Source of the DNA: Anaerolineae bacterium
Lineage (GTDB): Bacteria > Chloroflexota > Anaerolineae > DRVO01
Length of the DNA stretch: 64,000 nucleotides
Direction: 5' to 3'
Assembly (NCBI GenBank): GCA_013178015.1
Contig: JABLXR010000001.1
Span: 62,001-126,000, forward strand
How positions within the stretch are numbered: position 1 is the first letter of the stretch; the number at the start of each line of letters is the position of its first letter. The translations under genes and the position numbers were made by a program. Below, one piece after another: positions 18,888 through 28,780 of this stretch. The notes beneath the pieces were generated by a model that saw only the letters and a program-made list of their open reading frames with translations, was not told the origin of the DNA and made no database searches.

Positions 18888-19092
18888 GACAGCCCACCTC
18901 CCGCGCAGTAGATTCTCATTATAGCGGGATCGCACGGCGCTGATCCAGCTGCAGCACGAGGTATTCGGCCTCGTGGACCGGGGCCGGCGCGGCCCGATGG
19001 TCCTCTGCCCCTACGCTGCGGGGTCCGCGCTCGGCTCCCGCGGTGGGTTAGGCAGGGGATCATCCCGGCCGAAGGCATCCGCCGGGGAGCAG

Positions 19093-19809
19093 TCAGTTCA
19101 GGGGGGAACGTCCGCTGAGGAGGGTGCTGAGCAGATCGGAGAGATGGTCTTCGCAGTAGATGACGCTCTGGGCGTGCTCGTCCATAGCCTTCGACAGAAG
19201 ATCGGCCCGGCCGTGGAAGGACCGCATGGCGCACAGGGTAGCGTCGTCGTCATGGGGCTGCAGGCCCATGGCCCTGCCGATCCCGTACATACTGAGGCGG
19301 CGTAGGGCCAGCCTCTGCCCCTCCAGGCTCCCGAAGCCGCGTACCCAATCCGTGGATACCACCGCGGCCACGCCCGGCCGACAGGCCAGCGGCACTGGTT
19401 CGGAGCACTCGGCCCGGCGCAGTGGCCGGCGCACCACAGAGAAGTCGTAGTGGCTCGACTCCCGCTGCCACGGTTCGTGCTCCACCAGCTCCAGGAATCG
19501 GTCGGCATCTACAGCGTCCGAGCTGGGGTCTAGCGAGCTCTCCACATACCAGTCGAAGCTGGAGTAGTCGGAGCCTTCCTGTAAGGCCGGAATGACCCAG
19601 TTACCGAAGGGCCGCAGCCCCACGATGGGGGAGATGAGACCCCAGGGCCAGCGAGTGTAGTAGAGGGATGTGATCACACCTACGATGGCAGCTAGGCTCT
19701 GTACTGCTTCATCGTCTTGCACTTCCGAAGACCAGGAAACCGAAATGCTCTTCAAGCCTCCCCCGTACGACGGTGCAGTCTGGCTAACAGACCCTAGTGC
19801 AGGATACAC
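19093..19809 (-). CDS. Putative archaemetzincin-like protein with degenerate zinc site
   Basis: 238 residues from a GTG at 19809. The C-terminal half follows the archaemetzincin order: YDFSVVRRPL, a GVAAVVST strand, then SMYGIGRAMGL and TLCAMRSF (173-197), and a final YCEDHL. In active archaemetzincins the aligned stretch is HExxHxxGxxH with a CxM pair. Here the three zinc histidines and the catalytic glutamate are all absent, while the GL and CAM landmarks remain. It may be a catalytically dead relative or a coincidental resemblance. No good ribosome binding site precedes the start. Function unknown. Confidence 0.5.
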   Translation of the reverse strand: MYPALGSVSQTAPSYGGGLKSISVSWSSEVQDDEAVQSLAAIVGVITSLYYTRWPWGLISPIVGLRPFGNWVIPALQEGSDYSSFDWYVESSLDPSSDAVDADRFLELVEHEPWQRESSHYDFSVVRRPLRRAECSEPVPLACRPGVAAVVSTDWVRGFGSLEGQRLALRRLSMYGIGRAMGLQPHDDDATLCAMRSFHGRADLLSKAMDEHAQSVIYCEDHLSDLLSTLLSGRSPLN

Positions 19810-19954
19810 TTGGCTTAGGTGGGCGTCAAGGCGGCGCGATAAGACCCGCTCCGCTACGGGGCACGCCAGCGCCTCGGGAGCGCTCGACAGCCCGACACTG
19901 CCACGGAGCCTCCCTGCTGCGAGCGTGAGAGCCCAGGACCGGGTGAACGAGCCG

Positions 19955-20311
19955 GTTCAGACGGCAGCCGCACGGCGTAGACCCGCGCCGGCGGCTTCTG
20001 CACAGGCTCTCCGATCCCGCCCTTCCGCCAGGTGCGAGGGCAAGGCGACGGCGTTCGGACTCCCTCTGAGGAGGGAGCGCTCTTCAGGCGCGGTGGGCAG
20101 GCGGAGACAGGGCGCGCGTGGGCGCGCGCACTGCTCCGACGGAAGGTGCACCAGGCGTGGTGGGCAAGTGGAGGCACGGCGCGCCTGGGCGCGCCTTTCC
20201 AGAGAAGGTGTAGCGACAATGCAGCCAGGGCTTGCTGTCGTAGTCTGAGCGCAGCGAAGGGCCTGAGCGGCGGTGCTCATCTCAGGACCCGTCCCCCCGA
20301 TCCTGGAAGCT
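19955..20311. repeat. Dispersed GC-rich repeat element, copy A
   Basis: It fills most of the 559-base gap before rimO. Its left end (cggcagccgcacggcg, agacccgcg) and right end (cggtgctc, then ccgatcctgga) match copy B at 57584-57914. Between them lie two tandem palindromic cores at 20103-20136 and 20170-20195, built on ggcgcgcgtgggcgcgcgc. The first core matches the complement of the 79-bp tandem repeat unit at 50802-51222 in 31 of 34 positions. No reading frame in it looks coding. Confidence 0.7.
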
Positions 20312-20368
20312 TGCCTGCCGGCTTCCCTGACCGGTTGGCCGGCCTCATCCAACCTCACTGGAGCGCGA

Positions 20369-21682
20369 ATGCAGAAGGTCGCCATAGTAACGCTGGGGTG
20401 CCCCAAGAACCAGGTGGATAGCGAGGCCATGGCCGCTCATCTCACAGAGCAGGGCTTTCGCCTCACGGATGATCCCTCCGGGGCCGATGCCATCATCGTC
20501 AACACCTGCGGGTTCATCCAGCCGGCACGCGAGGAGTCGCTAGAGGAATTGCGCCGGCTGGCCGCAAGGAGGACAAGGAGCCAGCTGCTGGTAGCGGCCG
20601 GCTGCCTAGCGGAGCTCAACCCCGAACTGCTCCTGGAAACCGTGCCCGGCTTGGACGGGATCCTCAGCACCCGGCGCTGGCACGAGGCCGGCCCCTTCCT
20701 CGCCCTCCTGCGCCAGCGCCAGGAACCACTCGTGTGGACAGGCGATAGCACCACCGCCGCCCCCGACCTGCGCCGTCGCCCGGCAGGGGCGACTGCCTAC
20801 GTCAAGATCGCGGAGGGTTGCTCTGGACCTTGCGGCTTCTGCACCATCCCCCGCATCAAGGGGCCCTATCGTAGCCGCCCCCTCCACCAAATCGTGGATG
20901 AAGTGGTGGACCTGGCCGGACATGGATACAAGGAGATCGTCCTGGTTGCTCAGGACTCCACCGCCTACGGGCGCGATCGGGGCGAGAACGACGGGCTGGC
21001 CGTCCTGCTGGAGACGATCCTGGAGGCCGCGCCGGCGCTGCCGTGGGTGCGGCTCATGTACGCCTATCCTCAGCACGTCACAGACAGGTTGATCGAGACC
21101 ATGGCCACCCACCGGCAAGTCTGCCGCTACTTCGACTTGCCCCTGCAACATGCCCACCCGGACGTACTCCGGCGCATGCGCCGTCCACCGGACGTGGACA
21201 CAGTGGTGCGCCTGATCGAGCGCATCCGCGTCGCCATGCCGGACGTTGCCTTGCGCACCGCCTTCATCGTGGGCTATCCCGGCGAGACGGAGGCTGAGTT
21301 CGAGGCCCTGCTCCGGTTCGTAGCCGACATGCGCTTCGACCATGTGGGCGCGTTCGTGTACTCCCCTGAGCCCGGCACCTATGCTTACACCCTCCAACCC
21401 TGGGTGCCTGACCCAGTCAAGGAAGAGCGGCGCGGTCTGCTCCTGGAGACGCAGCAGTCCATCTCTCTGGAGATACACCGATCGCTAGTGGGACGCGAAA
21501 TGGAGGTGCTGGTCGAGGGCGCGGGCGACGGCATCAGCGTAGGTCGGACCTACCGCGATGCTCCCGAGGTGGACGGACTGGCCATCGTGCGCGGGGAGTT
21601 CGCCCCTGGTAGCATGTTGAGGGCGCGCGTGCGGCAAGCCCTGGAGTACGACCTGATCATGGAGCCAATCGGCGAGGGCTGA
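20369..21682 (+). CDS. rimO: Ribosomal protein S12 methylthiotransferase RimO
   Basis: 437 residues. The N-terminal methylthiotransferase domain opens with LGCPKNQVDS (9-18). The radical SAM cluster motif CSGPCGFC is at 151-158. A C-terminal TRAM-like domain follows. It inserts sulfur and a methyl group at the conserved aspartate of S12 and needs two 4Fe-4S clusters. The ATG at 20369 is backed by GGAG eight bases before it and by conservation of the start; the longer frame from 20273 lies in the repeat element. Confidence 0.95.
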   Translation: MQKVAIVTLGCPKNQVDSEAMAAHLTEQGFRLTDDPSGADAIIVNTCGFIQPAREESLEELRRLAARRTRSQLLVAAGCLAELNPELLLETVPGLDGILSTRRWHEAGPFLALLRQRQEPLVWTGDSTTAAPDLRRRPAGATAYVKIAEGCSGPCGFCTIPRIKGPYRSRPLHQIVDEVVDLAGHGYKEIVLVAQDSTAYGRDRGENDGLAVLLETILEAAPALPWVRLMYAYPQHVTDRLIETMATHRQVCRYFDLPLQHAHPDVLRRMRRPPDVDTVVRLIERIRVAMPDVALRTAFIVGYPGETEAEFEALLRFVADMRFDHVGAFVYSPEPGTYAYTLQPWVPDPVKEERRGLLLETQQSISLEIHRSLVGREMEVLVEGAGDGISVGRTYRDAPEVDGLAIVRGEFAPGSMLRARVRQALEYDLIMEPIGEG

Positions 21683-21717
21683 TCGCGCCCGACGGTCGAA
21701 GATCTGGCCAGGAAGTA

Positions 21718-21757
21718 GCCCTGGGGCCCCCGGGGCGCGACGCGGGAGCCCCAGGGC
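21718..21757. terminator. Perfect inverted repeat between convergent rimO and the solute-binding protein gene
   Basis: gccctggggc (21718-21727) pairs with gccccagggc (21748-21757), enclosing a 20-base GC-rich loop. Its place between two converging genes suits a bidirectional terminator, but no T tract follows. Confidence 0.5.
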
Positions 21758-21868
21758 CAGGCGTGCACCCGGTGGCGGTGGGGCGCGCCCGGGCGGACAG
21801 CGGTCCGGACACCAGACGCGGAGCCCTCGGGGATGCACTCCCGCTCCCTAGTTTGGGCGCAACTAGTC

Positions 21869-23233
21869 CTAGCTTCTGGGCCAGTCCGGGTAGCCCGCCA
21901 TGATCCTGTCAGCCTGCGCGGCGGCATCGGCGAGCGCTTCCTCCGGCGTCCCCAACCCCAAAACAGCCGCCTCGATAGCCTGCTCTATGATCCATTCGAA
22001 CCTACGCCACTCTGGAATAGCCTCGAATGGCTCTCCGTACTGGGCCAGGTTCTGTTCGGTCTTCCGCATCACCGGGTCGCTCATGTACTCGGCCGTCTCG
22101 GCGGCCGACCGACGTGGCGGCACCCAGGCCAGGCCCTGGTTGAGCACCGCCAGGGGTTCTGGCTCCAGGTGCAGCTTCAGGTAGTCCCACGCTGCTTCCG
22201 CATACCTGGTGGTGGCCGCCATGGCAAGCCATCCGGTGTCTATCGGGCAGACGCGCCGCTCTTGCAGCGGGGGCTGAGGCACGCTTACCAGCGCCGCCTT
22301 GTCGGGCGCGTACCGCCTTACGTCCGCCCAGTGGCCGCCAACGTGTCCGTAGGCGATGGCCCACCGGCCGGCGGCGAAATGCGGGATGGAGGACTCGTCC
22401 AGAGGCGCTGTACCCTCGGGGACCAAGGCAGTGTTCCGTTGCGTGATCCACTTGAGCGCCCATAGCCCGGCCTCGTCACCGAACGCAGGCTTCCCGTTCG
22501 CGATCAGCCTGCCGCCCGCTGCGCGCAGGGCTCCCCAGAACTCCCGGAAATCCACGGGACAGGAAGAGCCCAGGCGCACCACCTTCCCCTCCTCCACCAC
22601 AGTGAGCCTAATGGCCGCCTCCAGCATGTCGTCCCAGGTCCACTCATCTGGTATCTGAACCCCCGCTTCCTCAGTTATGTCTCGCCGATAGCAGTAATGG
22701 CGGGGGCTGACCATCTGCGGGAGGCCCCAGGTCCTGCCCTTCCAGCGCACACAGCTGAGGGCAGCCGGGTAGAAGTCGTCCTCCACCCCCCATTCCGCCA
22801 CGCGCTCGTCCAGCGGAAGGGACAGCTCGTCATTGGCAACGCGAGGCAGGAGCGTCTCGTCCAGCCGGAAGAGGTCCGGCATGACCCCGGCGGCTCGAGC
22901 TACGAGCAGGTGCTCCTCCAGCCGAGTAAGATCGAAGGGAAGGTACTGCACCGTTGCGCCCGGGTGCATCTCCTCCAGCCTGGGGTGAATGCTCCCGGTC
23001 GTATACTCGAGGTATTGGGGAGGGAAATCGGTCAGTACCTCGAGGGTGAACCGCTCGCCCTCCTGCACCACGCCTGCGAGCGCCACCGTGGAAGCCGGGG
23101 TACTGACCGGCGATGCTTCGCTGGCGGGCAGCGGCGCCGGTGTCACAGCACAGGCACTCAAGCTCACAAGTCCTGGAGCCGTCAGAAGGGCGACGGACCC
23201 TCGGAACAGCTGGCGACGAGTCACCTGGTTCAT
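21869..23233 (-). CDS. Extracellular sugar-type solute-binding lipoprotein, orphan
   Basis: 454 residues. A twin-arginine-like leader (TRRQLFRG) and a lipobox ending at Cys28 are followed by a Pro/Ser/Ala linker and a family 1 solute-binding fold. It should present a carbohydrate to an ABC importer. No permease or ATPase is adjacent, so it must work with components encoded elsewhere or is a leftover. The ATG at 23233 has GGAGG and a second GAGG just upstream. Confidence 0.85.
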   Translation of the reverse strand: MNQVTRRQLFRGSVALLTAPGLVSLSACAVTPAPLPASEASPVSTPASTVALAGVVQEGERFTLEVLTDFPPQYLEYTTGSIHPRLEEMHPGATVQYLPFDLTRLEEHLLVARAAGVMPDLFRLDETLLPRVANDELSLPLDERVAEWGVEDDFYPAALSCVRWKGRTWGLPQMVSPRHYCYRRDITEEAGVQIPDEWTWDDMLEAAIRLTVVEEGKVVRLGSSCPVDFREFWGALRAAGGRLIANGKPAFGDEAGLWALKWITQRNTALVPEGTAPLDESSIPHFAAGRWAIAYGHVGGHWADVRRYAPDKAALVSVPQPPLQERRVCPIDTGWLAMAATTRYAEAAWDYLKLHLEPEPLAVLNQGLAWVPPRRSAAETAEYMSDPVMRKTEQNLAQYGEPFEAIPEWRRFEWIIEQAIEAAVLGLGTPEEALADAAAQADRIMAGYPDWPRS

Positions 23234-23410
23234 TCCTCGACCTCCGGAGGCGTCAGGCCAGCGAGAGCGCAATGGGGAGGTGTCGTGGTGGGTGGCGTGG
23301 TCTCGACCAACCTCTTGCGCCCGTGGCCTGCCGAAGCGTACGGTCCTACCACCCAGCGCCCCTTGGGCAGTTACCGCTACCCTGCCCGGACGCGTGACTT
23401 CGAGCTGGAC

Positions 23411-23764
23411 CTACAGGATGCGGTACTCGCCGTCTATCACGTCGTCGCCGTGCGCTCCGGCGGGGGCCCCGGATCGCCGCAGGCGGGCCAGATGCTCGGT
23501 CACCACCGAGCGCGGGGCCCAGGACTCGAACAGGCGCAATGCCAGCAGCAGCACCAGCACATCATCCACCTGGCCCAGCACCGGGACCAGATCGAGCAGA
23601 AGGTCGGCAGGCCAGAGCACGTACACGAGAGCCAGAGCGGGGACGGCCAGCTTCAGTACGCCGGGGACTCTGGGGTCGCGCAGGAGGCGCCACCACAGCC
23701 TGAGGTGAAGCAGCAGCTCGCTGAGGTAGTTGGCTTTCAGTGGTATCTTGCTCAAGCCCATCAC
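23411..23764 (-). CDS. DUF1232 (YkvA-like) small membrane protein
   Basis: 117 residues. A hydrophobic stretch around residues 38-75 contains the family's PADLLLDLVPVLGQVDDVLVL segment with conserved D, P and G residues. The function of the family is unknown; it is thought to sit in the membrane. It stands alone between an orphan binding protein and a gene-poor stretch. Confidence 0.82.
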   Translation of the reverse strand: MMGLSKIPLKANYLSELLLHLRLWWRLLRDPRVPGVLKLAVPALALVYVLWPADLLLDLVPVLGQVDDVLVLLLALRLFESWAPRSVVTEHLARLRRSGAPAGAHGDDVIDGEYRIL

Positions 23765-24349
23765 CCTGCTAGCCTAGGTCTTGCGTTTCATGCTAGCGAC
23801 AATAGCCCGCGCTTGCAAGCCGTCCCCGTCGCTTCCGAGGTCAACCAGCGCAGCCAGCCCTGTCCTTCCTGGACCAGTGCGGCTTCTCTTCCAGCCACCA
23901 GCTAGCCGTAAAGAGCCTGCCCAATACTCACATGATCCTGGCCTGAGAGTGCCCCAAGAGCATCCGGCTGAACGCCATGGCCCCCTCACCCCGAGGGTCC
24001 AGACCCCGAGCCCGTGTGGCGGCCGGCACCGCTTGTCAGCAGCCAGGACCTCTTGGAGATGCTTCCTACCTTGCCCCCTTAGGGGGACACCGCGTACTGC
24101 TCGCTATCGGCTCCATCCACATGAGCAGAGTAGCCAAGAAGCCGCTGTCAGAGCTGGAGGGGCAAAGGCTCAAGCGCGACCACCCAACCCTCCGGTAGGC
24201 GCGCACTCAGCTTCATCCAGGCCGTCTTGGGGGACACCACCGCCCAGGCGGAGCCCGAGAGGTCTCATTCCATCCTGCCGGTCCTCATGGGCGCTGTGGA
24301 CTCGGCCCTCACCAGAGCTCACGCTAGGCCGATCGGCAGATGCCATTGT
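23765..24349. other. Gene-poor interval
   Basis: 585 bases with no supported gene. A 25-codon open frame at 24121-24198 (MSRVAKKPLSELEG start) has no binding site or recognisable homology. Short patches could be decayed coding sequence, but no family could be named. Confidence 0.4.
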
Positions 24350-25534
24350 CTACACCAACTTGGCCTCGCTTCCCAGCACCCCCGAGACATCCATGCAGTA
24401 GACCTGCCGTTCTCCTTCGTGGATCGAGTCGAAGCACACTTGGGTGCCATCGCGGTTCCAGCGAGGATGCAGGTCACAGCGTATCTCGCCGGAGATATCG
24501 GGAGCAGCGTAGAAGTGGCCCACGTCGAAGCGGGTATTGCTCTCCAAATGATACAGAATCAGGGTACGCTCCGAGCGTGCCGGATCCGGGTACGTGTCAT
24601 CGAGGAGCCACCGGCGATCGGGGCTGTACGAGCAGTGACCGTCCTGGAGCAGCACGTCCCGCCCCACCACCTCGACCTCGTCCGATCGGTCCCGATACAG
24701 GTGAAAGTGGTCCTCGCCGTTGTGGCGCGACCAGGCAAGCACGTGGTCGTCGTCCCGCCAATCGAAGTGAGAGACGAGGTGCTCCCTGCCAAGGAAGGCG
24801 ATATCGCTCCCGTCAGGGCTTGCCGTAAAGAGCCTCGTGTGCCAGCCGCGGATCCCCGGTCCGCGCCAGCGATGCAGGAAGATGAAACGCGTGCCCGAGG
24901 GGTTGAACTGGAGGTGGTTGAACCAGTGCTCGGCGCCCTCCATCGAAGCCTCACGTTGGAACTGGGCCATCTGCGCCAAGCTGATGACCAGGCGGCTAGC
25001 CCCAGTCGCCAGGTCCATATGATAGATGCCATCCTCGGCCGGGGCGGGGTCCTCCGCCCAGGCGTCGGGCACCCCCACGTAGCCGTAGCCGGGACGGGTG
25101 CAGGCCACTCGGGAGAAGTTCAGGGTAACCGCCTGCCGGCCGTCGGCGGAGACGGCGTAGATCGGGCGGGGCAGGACTTGCCTCTCCCCAGTGTGCACGT
25201 CCAGGATCACAGCGACGTAGTGATCGCGCTCCCGGGTGTTGAAAATGACCAGCCTGTCAGGAGCGGAGCCGAGCCACTGCAGGTGGGTACCTTGTTGCCA
25301 ATTCCAAGCGGTGGTCTCGGCGAGAGGACTCCAGCGGTTGCCGTCCTGCAGGTCTACCGTTCCGATGATGGCCATGTCCTCAGGGCCAGGGGGCCGGTGC
25401 ATAAAGGCGACGCGCATACAAAGGAGATTGCGACCGGCGGCATCCCAGGGGCACTTGTCGTAGTAGCCAAAGAAGTGATAGAACGGCCCATCAGTGACCC
25501 TGACTACAGGGCAGGCTCTTTCTACGGTAGGCAT
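24350..25534 (-). CDS. Oligogalacturonate-lyase-like beta-propeller protein
   Basis: 394 residues. Repeated propeller blades of the TolB/WD40 type (for example FNPSGTRFIFLHRW and PRWNRDGTQVCFDS) surround conserved histidines in EHWFNHLQF. This matches the seven-bladed PL22 oligogalacturonide lyases, which split 4,5-unsaturated digalacturonate in the cytoplasm; no signal peptide is present. The exact Mn-binding histidines cannot be confirmed by eye. It ends an Opp-type importer cluster controlled by a LacI regulator, which supports a role in uronate-type oligosaccharide use. Confidence 0.72.
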   Translation of the reverse strand: MPTVERACPVVRVTDGPFYHFFGYYDKCPWDAAGRNLLCMRVAFMHRPPGPEDMAIIGTVDLQDGNRWSPLAETTAWNWQQGTHLQWLGSAPDRLVIFNTRERDHYVAVILDVHTGERQVLPRPIYAVSADGRQAVTLNFSRVACTRPGYGYVGVPDAWAEDPAPAEDGIYHMDLATGASRLVISLAQMAQFQREASMEGAEHWFNHLQFNPSGTRFIFLHRWRGPGIRGWHTRLFTASPDGSDIAFLGREHLVSHFDWRDDDHVLAWSRHNGEDHFHLYRDRSDEVEVVGRDVLLQDGHCSYSPDRRWLLDDTYPDPARSERTLILYHLESNTRFDVGHFYAAPDISGEIRCDLHPRWNRDGTQVCFDSIHEGERQVYCMDVSGVLGSEAKLV

Positions 25535-25603
25535 GTCCGCCTCCTTGCTGCGGATTCTCAGCAGGCTGGCAAGGTGGTAACCCAGCTTGCCCCGCCATAG
25601 CCC

Positions 25604-26677
25604 TCAGCCCAACTCGTACCAGCCGTAATCCTCAACCGCTTGCACCAAGGCCAAGATGTTCTCCCACGGTACCTCCGGCTCCACCAGATGGGTGGGCGCA
25701 ACCAGCAGGCCACCGCCAGCCCCGACAGCGAGGATCAGCTCCCGCACGGCCTGGCGCACGTCGGTCGGCGAGCCGAAGGGCAGCGTGGTCTGCGTCCCTA
25801 CCCCGCCCCAGAAGGCCAAATGCCCACCATATTCCCTCTTGATGGCCGCTATGTTCGTGACCTCGGGCTGAAGAGGATTGAGTACGTCGACTCCGATGTC
25901 GATGAGATCGGGGATGATCTCGTCTATCTTGCCGTCACTGTGGAAGGCAACCAACAAGCCCGCTCGCGCCGATCTGGCAGCGTCGATCACCTGCTGGAGG
26001 CGCGGCTTGAACCAGCTTCGCCACAAGGCTGGCCTCATCATGAGAGCTCTCTGCGTGCCAAAGTCGTCCGCCAGCCAAAGCACGTCGATATCGAAGCTAG
26101 CCAGACGAGCAGCGAGACGGGACGACACCTCGGTCACACGGTCCAGGAGTGCTTCGGCCAGTTCTGGCGTCGTCATCATGTCCATCATGAGGGCTTCCAT
26201 GCCCCGGAGTTTGTAAGCAGGCCAGAATACGGTGCCGCCCAATGGTGTGCAGTGAGCAACCACGGCCAGGCCCTGCTCGTGCAGTGAAGTCACCGCGGCG
26301 GCAAACCCAGCAAACCGCTCCTCTGCTGCTAGGTCCGGCAAGGGGTAGCGCGCTATCTCCTGCACGGAGCGCGCCCCCGCCAGGGGGTGAAGGATCCGTT
26401 CGAAGTGATACTCGGAACCCTTTGCCCAGCCGACTCCCCACTCATCCACGCGCGCCCCCTCGGGGTAGCCGCGCCGGTAAGGTGTGAGGTCGCCGGAGGG
26501 CCGCGCCGGCAGGGGGTGTACATCCCGCACCTCGAAGCCGAAGTAGCTCGCGGGATCCTCAGCGCTAGTCTCCTGCCGAAAGCGCTCAAGCTGGCTCGGG
26601 CAGAGAGACATCGTCTTGGGGACGCAGTCCGGGACGCGTCGAGAAAGCGCGGTGAGCACTCTCTCCCGGGGCGTCAA
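25604..26677 (-). CDS. Uroporphyrinogen-decarboxylase-superfamily protein (methyltransferase-like), first
   Basis: 357 residues with the UroD-superfamily barrel: [11 protein letters not shown] at the start, [18 protein letters not shown] and DVLNPLQP in the C-terminal half. Members outside haem synthesis include corrinoid-linked methyltransferases and many uncharacterised proteins in carbohydrate gene clusters. The conserved arginines of true HemE are not evident and no haem genes are near, so HemE is unlikely. It overlaps the stop of the Opp ATPase gene by four bases (ATGA) and is therefore part of that operon. Reaction unknown. Confidence 0.75.
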   Translation of the reverse strand: MTPRERVLTALSRRVPDCVPKTMSLCPSQLERFRQETSAEDPASYFGFEVRDVHPLPARPSGDLTPYRRGYPEGARVDEWGVGWAKGSEYHFERILHPLAGARSVQEIARYPLPDLAAEERFAGFAAAVTSLHEQGLAVVAHCTPLGGTVFWPAYKLRGMEALMMDMMTTPELAEALLDRVTEVSSRLAARLASFDIDVLWLADDFGTQRALMMRPALWRSWFKPRLQQVIDAARSARAGLLVAFHSDGKIDEIIPDLIDIGVDVLNPLQPEVTNIAAIKREYGGHLAFWGGVGTQTTLPFGSPTDVRQAVRELILAVGAGGGLLVAPTHLVEPEVPWENILALVQAVEDYGWYELG

Positions 26678-27726
26678 GAGCTTACCCCCTGGGCCGGCCG
26701 ATAGGAGGACAGGGCGCCGGCCAGACCCAGGTCCTCAGACCGGTGACAGGCCACTGTCCTCTCGCCGGGCATGGCTCGCAGCTCGGGCTCCTCCTTGGCG
26801 CAGACCGGCTCGGCGTAACGGCAGCGAGGGTGGAATGGGCAGCCTGGTGGTGGGTTGGCCGGGTCGGGAACCTCTCCCGCCAGGACCAACCTCGTACGCT
26901 TTCGCCGGGGATCCGGCACTGGCACCGCCGAGAGGAGGGCCTCAGTGTAGGGGTGAAGCGGCCTGGCAAACAGGGCTTCCCGGTCGGCCACTTCCACCAG
27001 CTTACCCACATACATGACGGCGATGCGGTTGCTCATGTGCTTCACCACGCTCAAGTCATGGGAGATGAAGAGGAACGTCAGGCCCAGCTGCCTCTGCAAC
27101 GACCGCATCAGGTTGAGTATCTGCGCTTGCACCGAGACATCCAGCGCAGAGACGGGCTCGTCGGCCACAATGAACTGGGGGTTGAGCGCCAGCGCCCGCG
27201 CTATGCCGATGCGTTGCCGCTGGCCCCCGCTGAAAGCATGTGGGTAGCGCATCATGTATTCGGGGCGCATCCCCACCAGGTGCAAGAGCTCCGCCACCCG
27301 GTCCTGTAGCTGCCGCCCCTGGGCCACGCCATTCACCCGCAGCGGCTCCCCCACTATGTCCAGGATCGTCTTGCGCGGGTTGAGGGAAGAAAACGGGTCC
27401 TGGAATATCATCTGCATGTACCGTCGCAGGGGCCTGAGCTCGCCATGATCCAGCCGCGCCAGATCCACCACCTGGCCATCGGGCAGACGGAAGAGGATCT
27501 CACCGGCGGTCGGCCGGTATAGCCGAACGATCACCCTCCCCGCCGTCGTCTTGCCACAGCCGCTCTCACCGACGAGGCCGAGCACCTCACCCCGGGGGAC
27601 CTCGAAGCTCACACCGTCTACGGCTTTCACATGGCCCTTGACGGAAGCAAAGAGGCCCTTAGTGATGGGAAAATGCTTCTTGAGCTCCCGCACCAAGAGA
27701 AGAGGCTGATTGTCTACCGCATCCAT
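26674..27726 (-). CDS. Oligopeptide/oligosaccharide ABC transporter ATP-binding protein OppF-like
   Basis: 350 residues with Walker [10 protein letters not shown], signature FSGGQRQR, Walker [11 protein letters not shown] and switch SHDLSVV. The C-terminal Opp/Dpp extension with four cysteines ([14 protein letters not shown] then CHR) would bind a 4Fe-4S cluster, as in OppD/DppD-type ATPases. The start at 27726 follows a G-rich tract and is preferred to 27762, which lies inside the upstream gene. It pairs with the next ATPase and two permeases. Confidence 0.9.
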   Translation of the reverse strand: MDAVDNQPLLLVRELKKHFPITKGLFASVKGHVKAVDGVSFEVPRGEVLGLVGESGCGKTTAGRVIVRLYRPTAGEILFRLPDGQVVDLARLDHGELRPLRRYMQMIFQDPFSSLNPRKTILDIVGEPLRVNGVAQGRQLQDRVAELLHLVGMRPEYMMRYPHAFSGGQRQRIGIARALALNPQFIVADEPVSALDVSVQAQILNLMRSLQRQLGLTFLFISHDLSVVKHMSNRIAVMYVGKLVEVADREALFARPLHPYTEALLSAVPVPDPRRKRTRLVLAGEVPDPANPPPGCPFHPRCRYAEPVCAKEEPELRAMPGERTVACHRSEDLGLAGALSSYRPAQGVSS

Positions 27727-27743
27727 CGACGCCCCCCGCGCCC

Positions 27744-28775
27744 TCAGGAGTAGAGATGGCAACGGACCCGGTGCCCCGGCGCGGCATCCACGTGCGGGAC
27801 CTCAACGTCGGCGCTGCACACCGGTTTGCGGCTGCCGCACCGAGGATGAAAGGGGCATCCCCGGGGAATGGCGTAGGGATCGGGCACTCGGCCGCGGATC
27901 ACAGCAAGCTCTTCGACGTCCTGGTCCACCCGCGGGATCGAGCGCAGCAAGGCACGAGTGTATGGATGCAACGGGTTCTCGAAGATCTCTTGGGTAGACG
28001 CCTGCTCCACATCCCGGCCCATGTACATGACCACCACCTCGTGGGCGATCTCCGCCAGGACCGCCAGGTTATGCGTTATGTACATGACGGCCGTATGGTA
28101 GGTCTCCTGCAACTCCTGGATAAGGTCAAGTATCTGGGCTTCGGTGGTGACGTCCAGAGCTGTAGTCGGTTCATCGGCTATGAGTAGGTCTGGCCGGCAA
28201 GAGAGCGCCAGGGCGATCATCGCCCGCTGGCACATGCCGCCGGAGAGCTGATGCGGATAGGCATCTATGCGCTCCTCCGGGTTGGGGATACTGACGCGAC
28301 GCAGCATCTCCACCGCGCGTTCCCTTGCCTCCTCCCTGCTGATGCTCTGGTGCAGCACGATGGCCTCAACGATCTGGCTGCCGACAGTGTGCACCGGGCT
28401 GAAGGAAGCCTTCGGCTCCTGGAAGATCATGGCGAACTCGCCACCGCGTATGGCCCGCATTTCCTCGCCCATTGGCGGTAGCTGTACCAGGTCGATCACC
28501 TGCTCCATCGAGCTGCGCGACCCATTCCTGCGCCGATGGTATAGAATCTGGCCGCCGACGATGCGGCCGGGTCTACGGATCATGTTCATGATCGAGCGGG
28601 CTGTCACGCTCTTGCCGCAGCCACTCTCTCCCACCACGCCAAGCGTCCGCGCCCTGCTCACCTGGAAGCTGACGCCGTCCACGGCGCGTACCGTACCCTC
28701 CGTAAGATCGAAGTACGTCCGCAGCTCTTTCACTTCGACCAGGATACCAGCTGCGCCCGCACCATCAACGTACAT
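27744..28775 (-). CDS. Oligopeptide/oligosaccharide ABC transporter ATP-binding protein OppD-like
   Basis: 343 residues with Walker [10 protein letters not shown], signature LSGGMCQRA, Walker [11 protein letters not shown] and switch THNLAV. The C-terminus carries the Opp-type cysteine set ([15 protein letters not shown], then CHL). It lies 17 bases before oppF and five bases after oppC. The signature has MCQR where MRQR is usual, a small oddity. Confidence 0.9.
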   Translation of the reverse strand: MYVDGAGAAGILVEVKELRTYFDLTEGTVRAVDGVSFQVSRARTLGVVGESGCGKSVTARSIMNMIRRPGRIVGGQILYHRRRNGSRSSMEQVIDLVQLPPMGEEMRAIRGGEFAMIFQEPKASFSPVHTVGSQIVEAIVLHQSISREEARERAVEMLRRVSIPNPEERIDAYPHQLSGGMCQRAMIALALSCRPDLLIADEPTTALDVTTEAQILDLIQELQETYHTAVMYITHNLAVLAEIAHEVVVMYMGRDVEQASTQEIFENPLHPYTRALLRSIPRVDQDVEELAVIRGRVPDPYAIPRGCPFHPRCGSRKPVCSADVEVPHVDAAPGHRVRCHLYS

Positions 28776-28780
28776 CTTCG

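Noticed and set aside
24121-24198. 25-codon ORF beginning MSRVAKK
   Set aside because: No ribosome binding site, no homologue recognised, and too short to judge.
24227-25600. 457-codon plus-strand open frame
   Set aside because: Antisense to the well-supported propeller gene; codon pattern is the mirror of the real gene in high-GC DNA. The same applies to the long frames at 29849-31393, 38812-40215 and 35611-36966.
25604-26677. hemE (true uroporphyrinogen decarboxylase)
   Set aside because: Neighbours are sugar-transport genes, haem genes are absent, and the typical HemE arginine-rich start is not seen. The same reasoning applies to 59298-60428.
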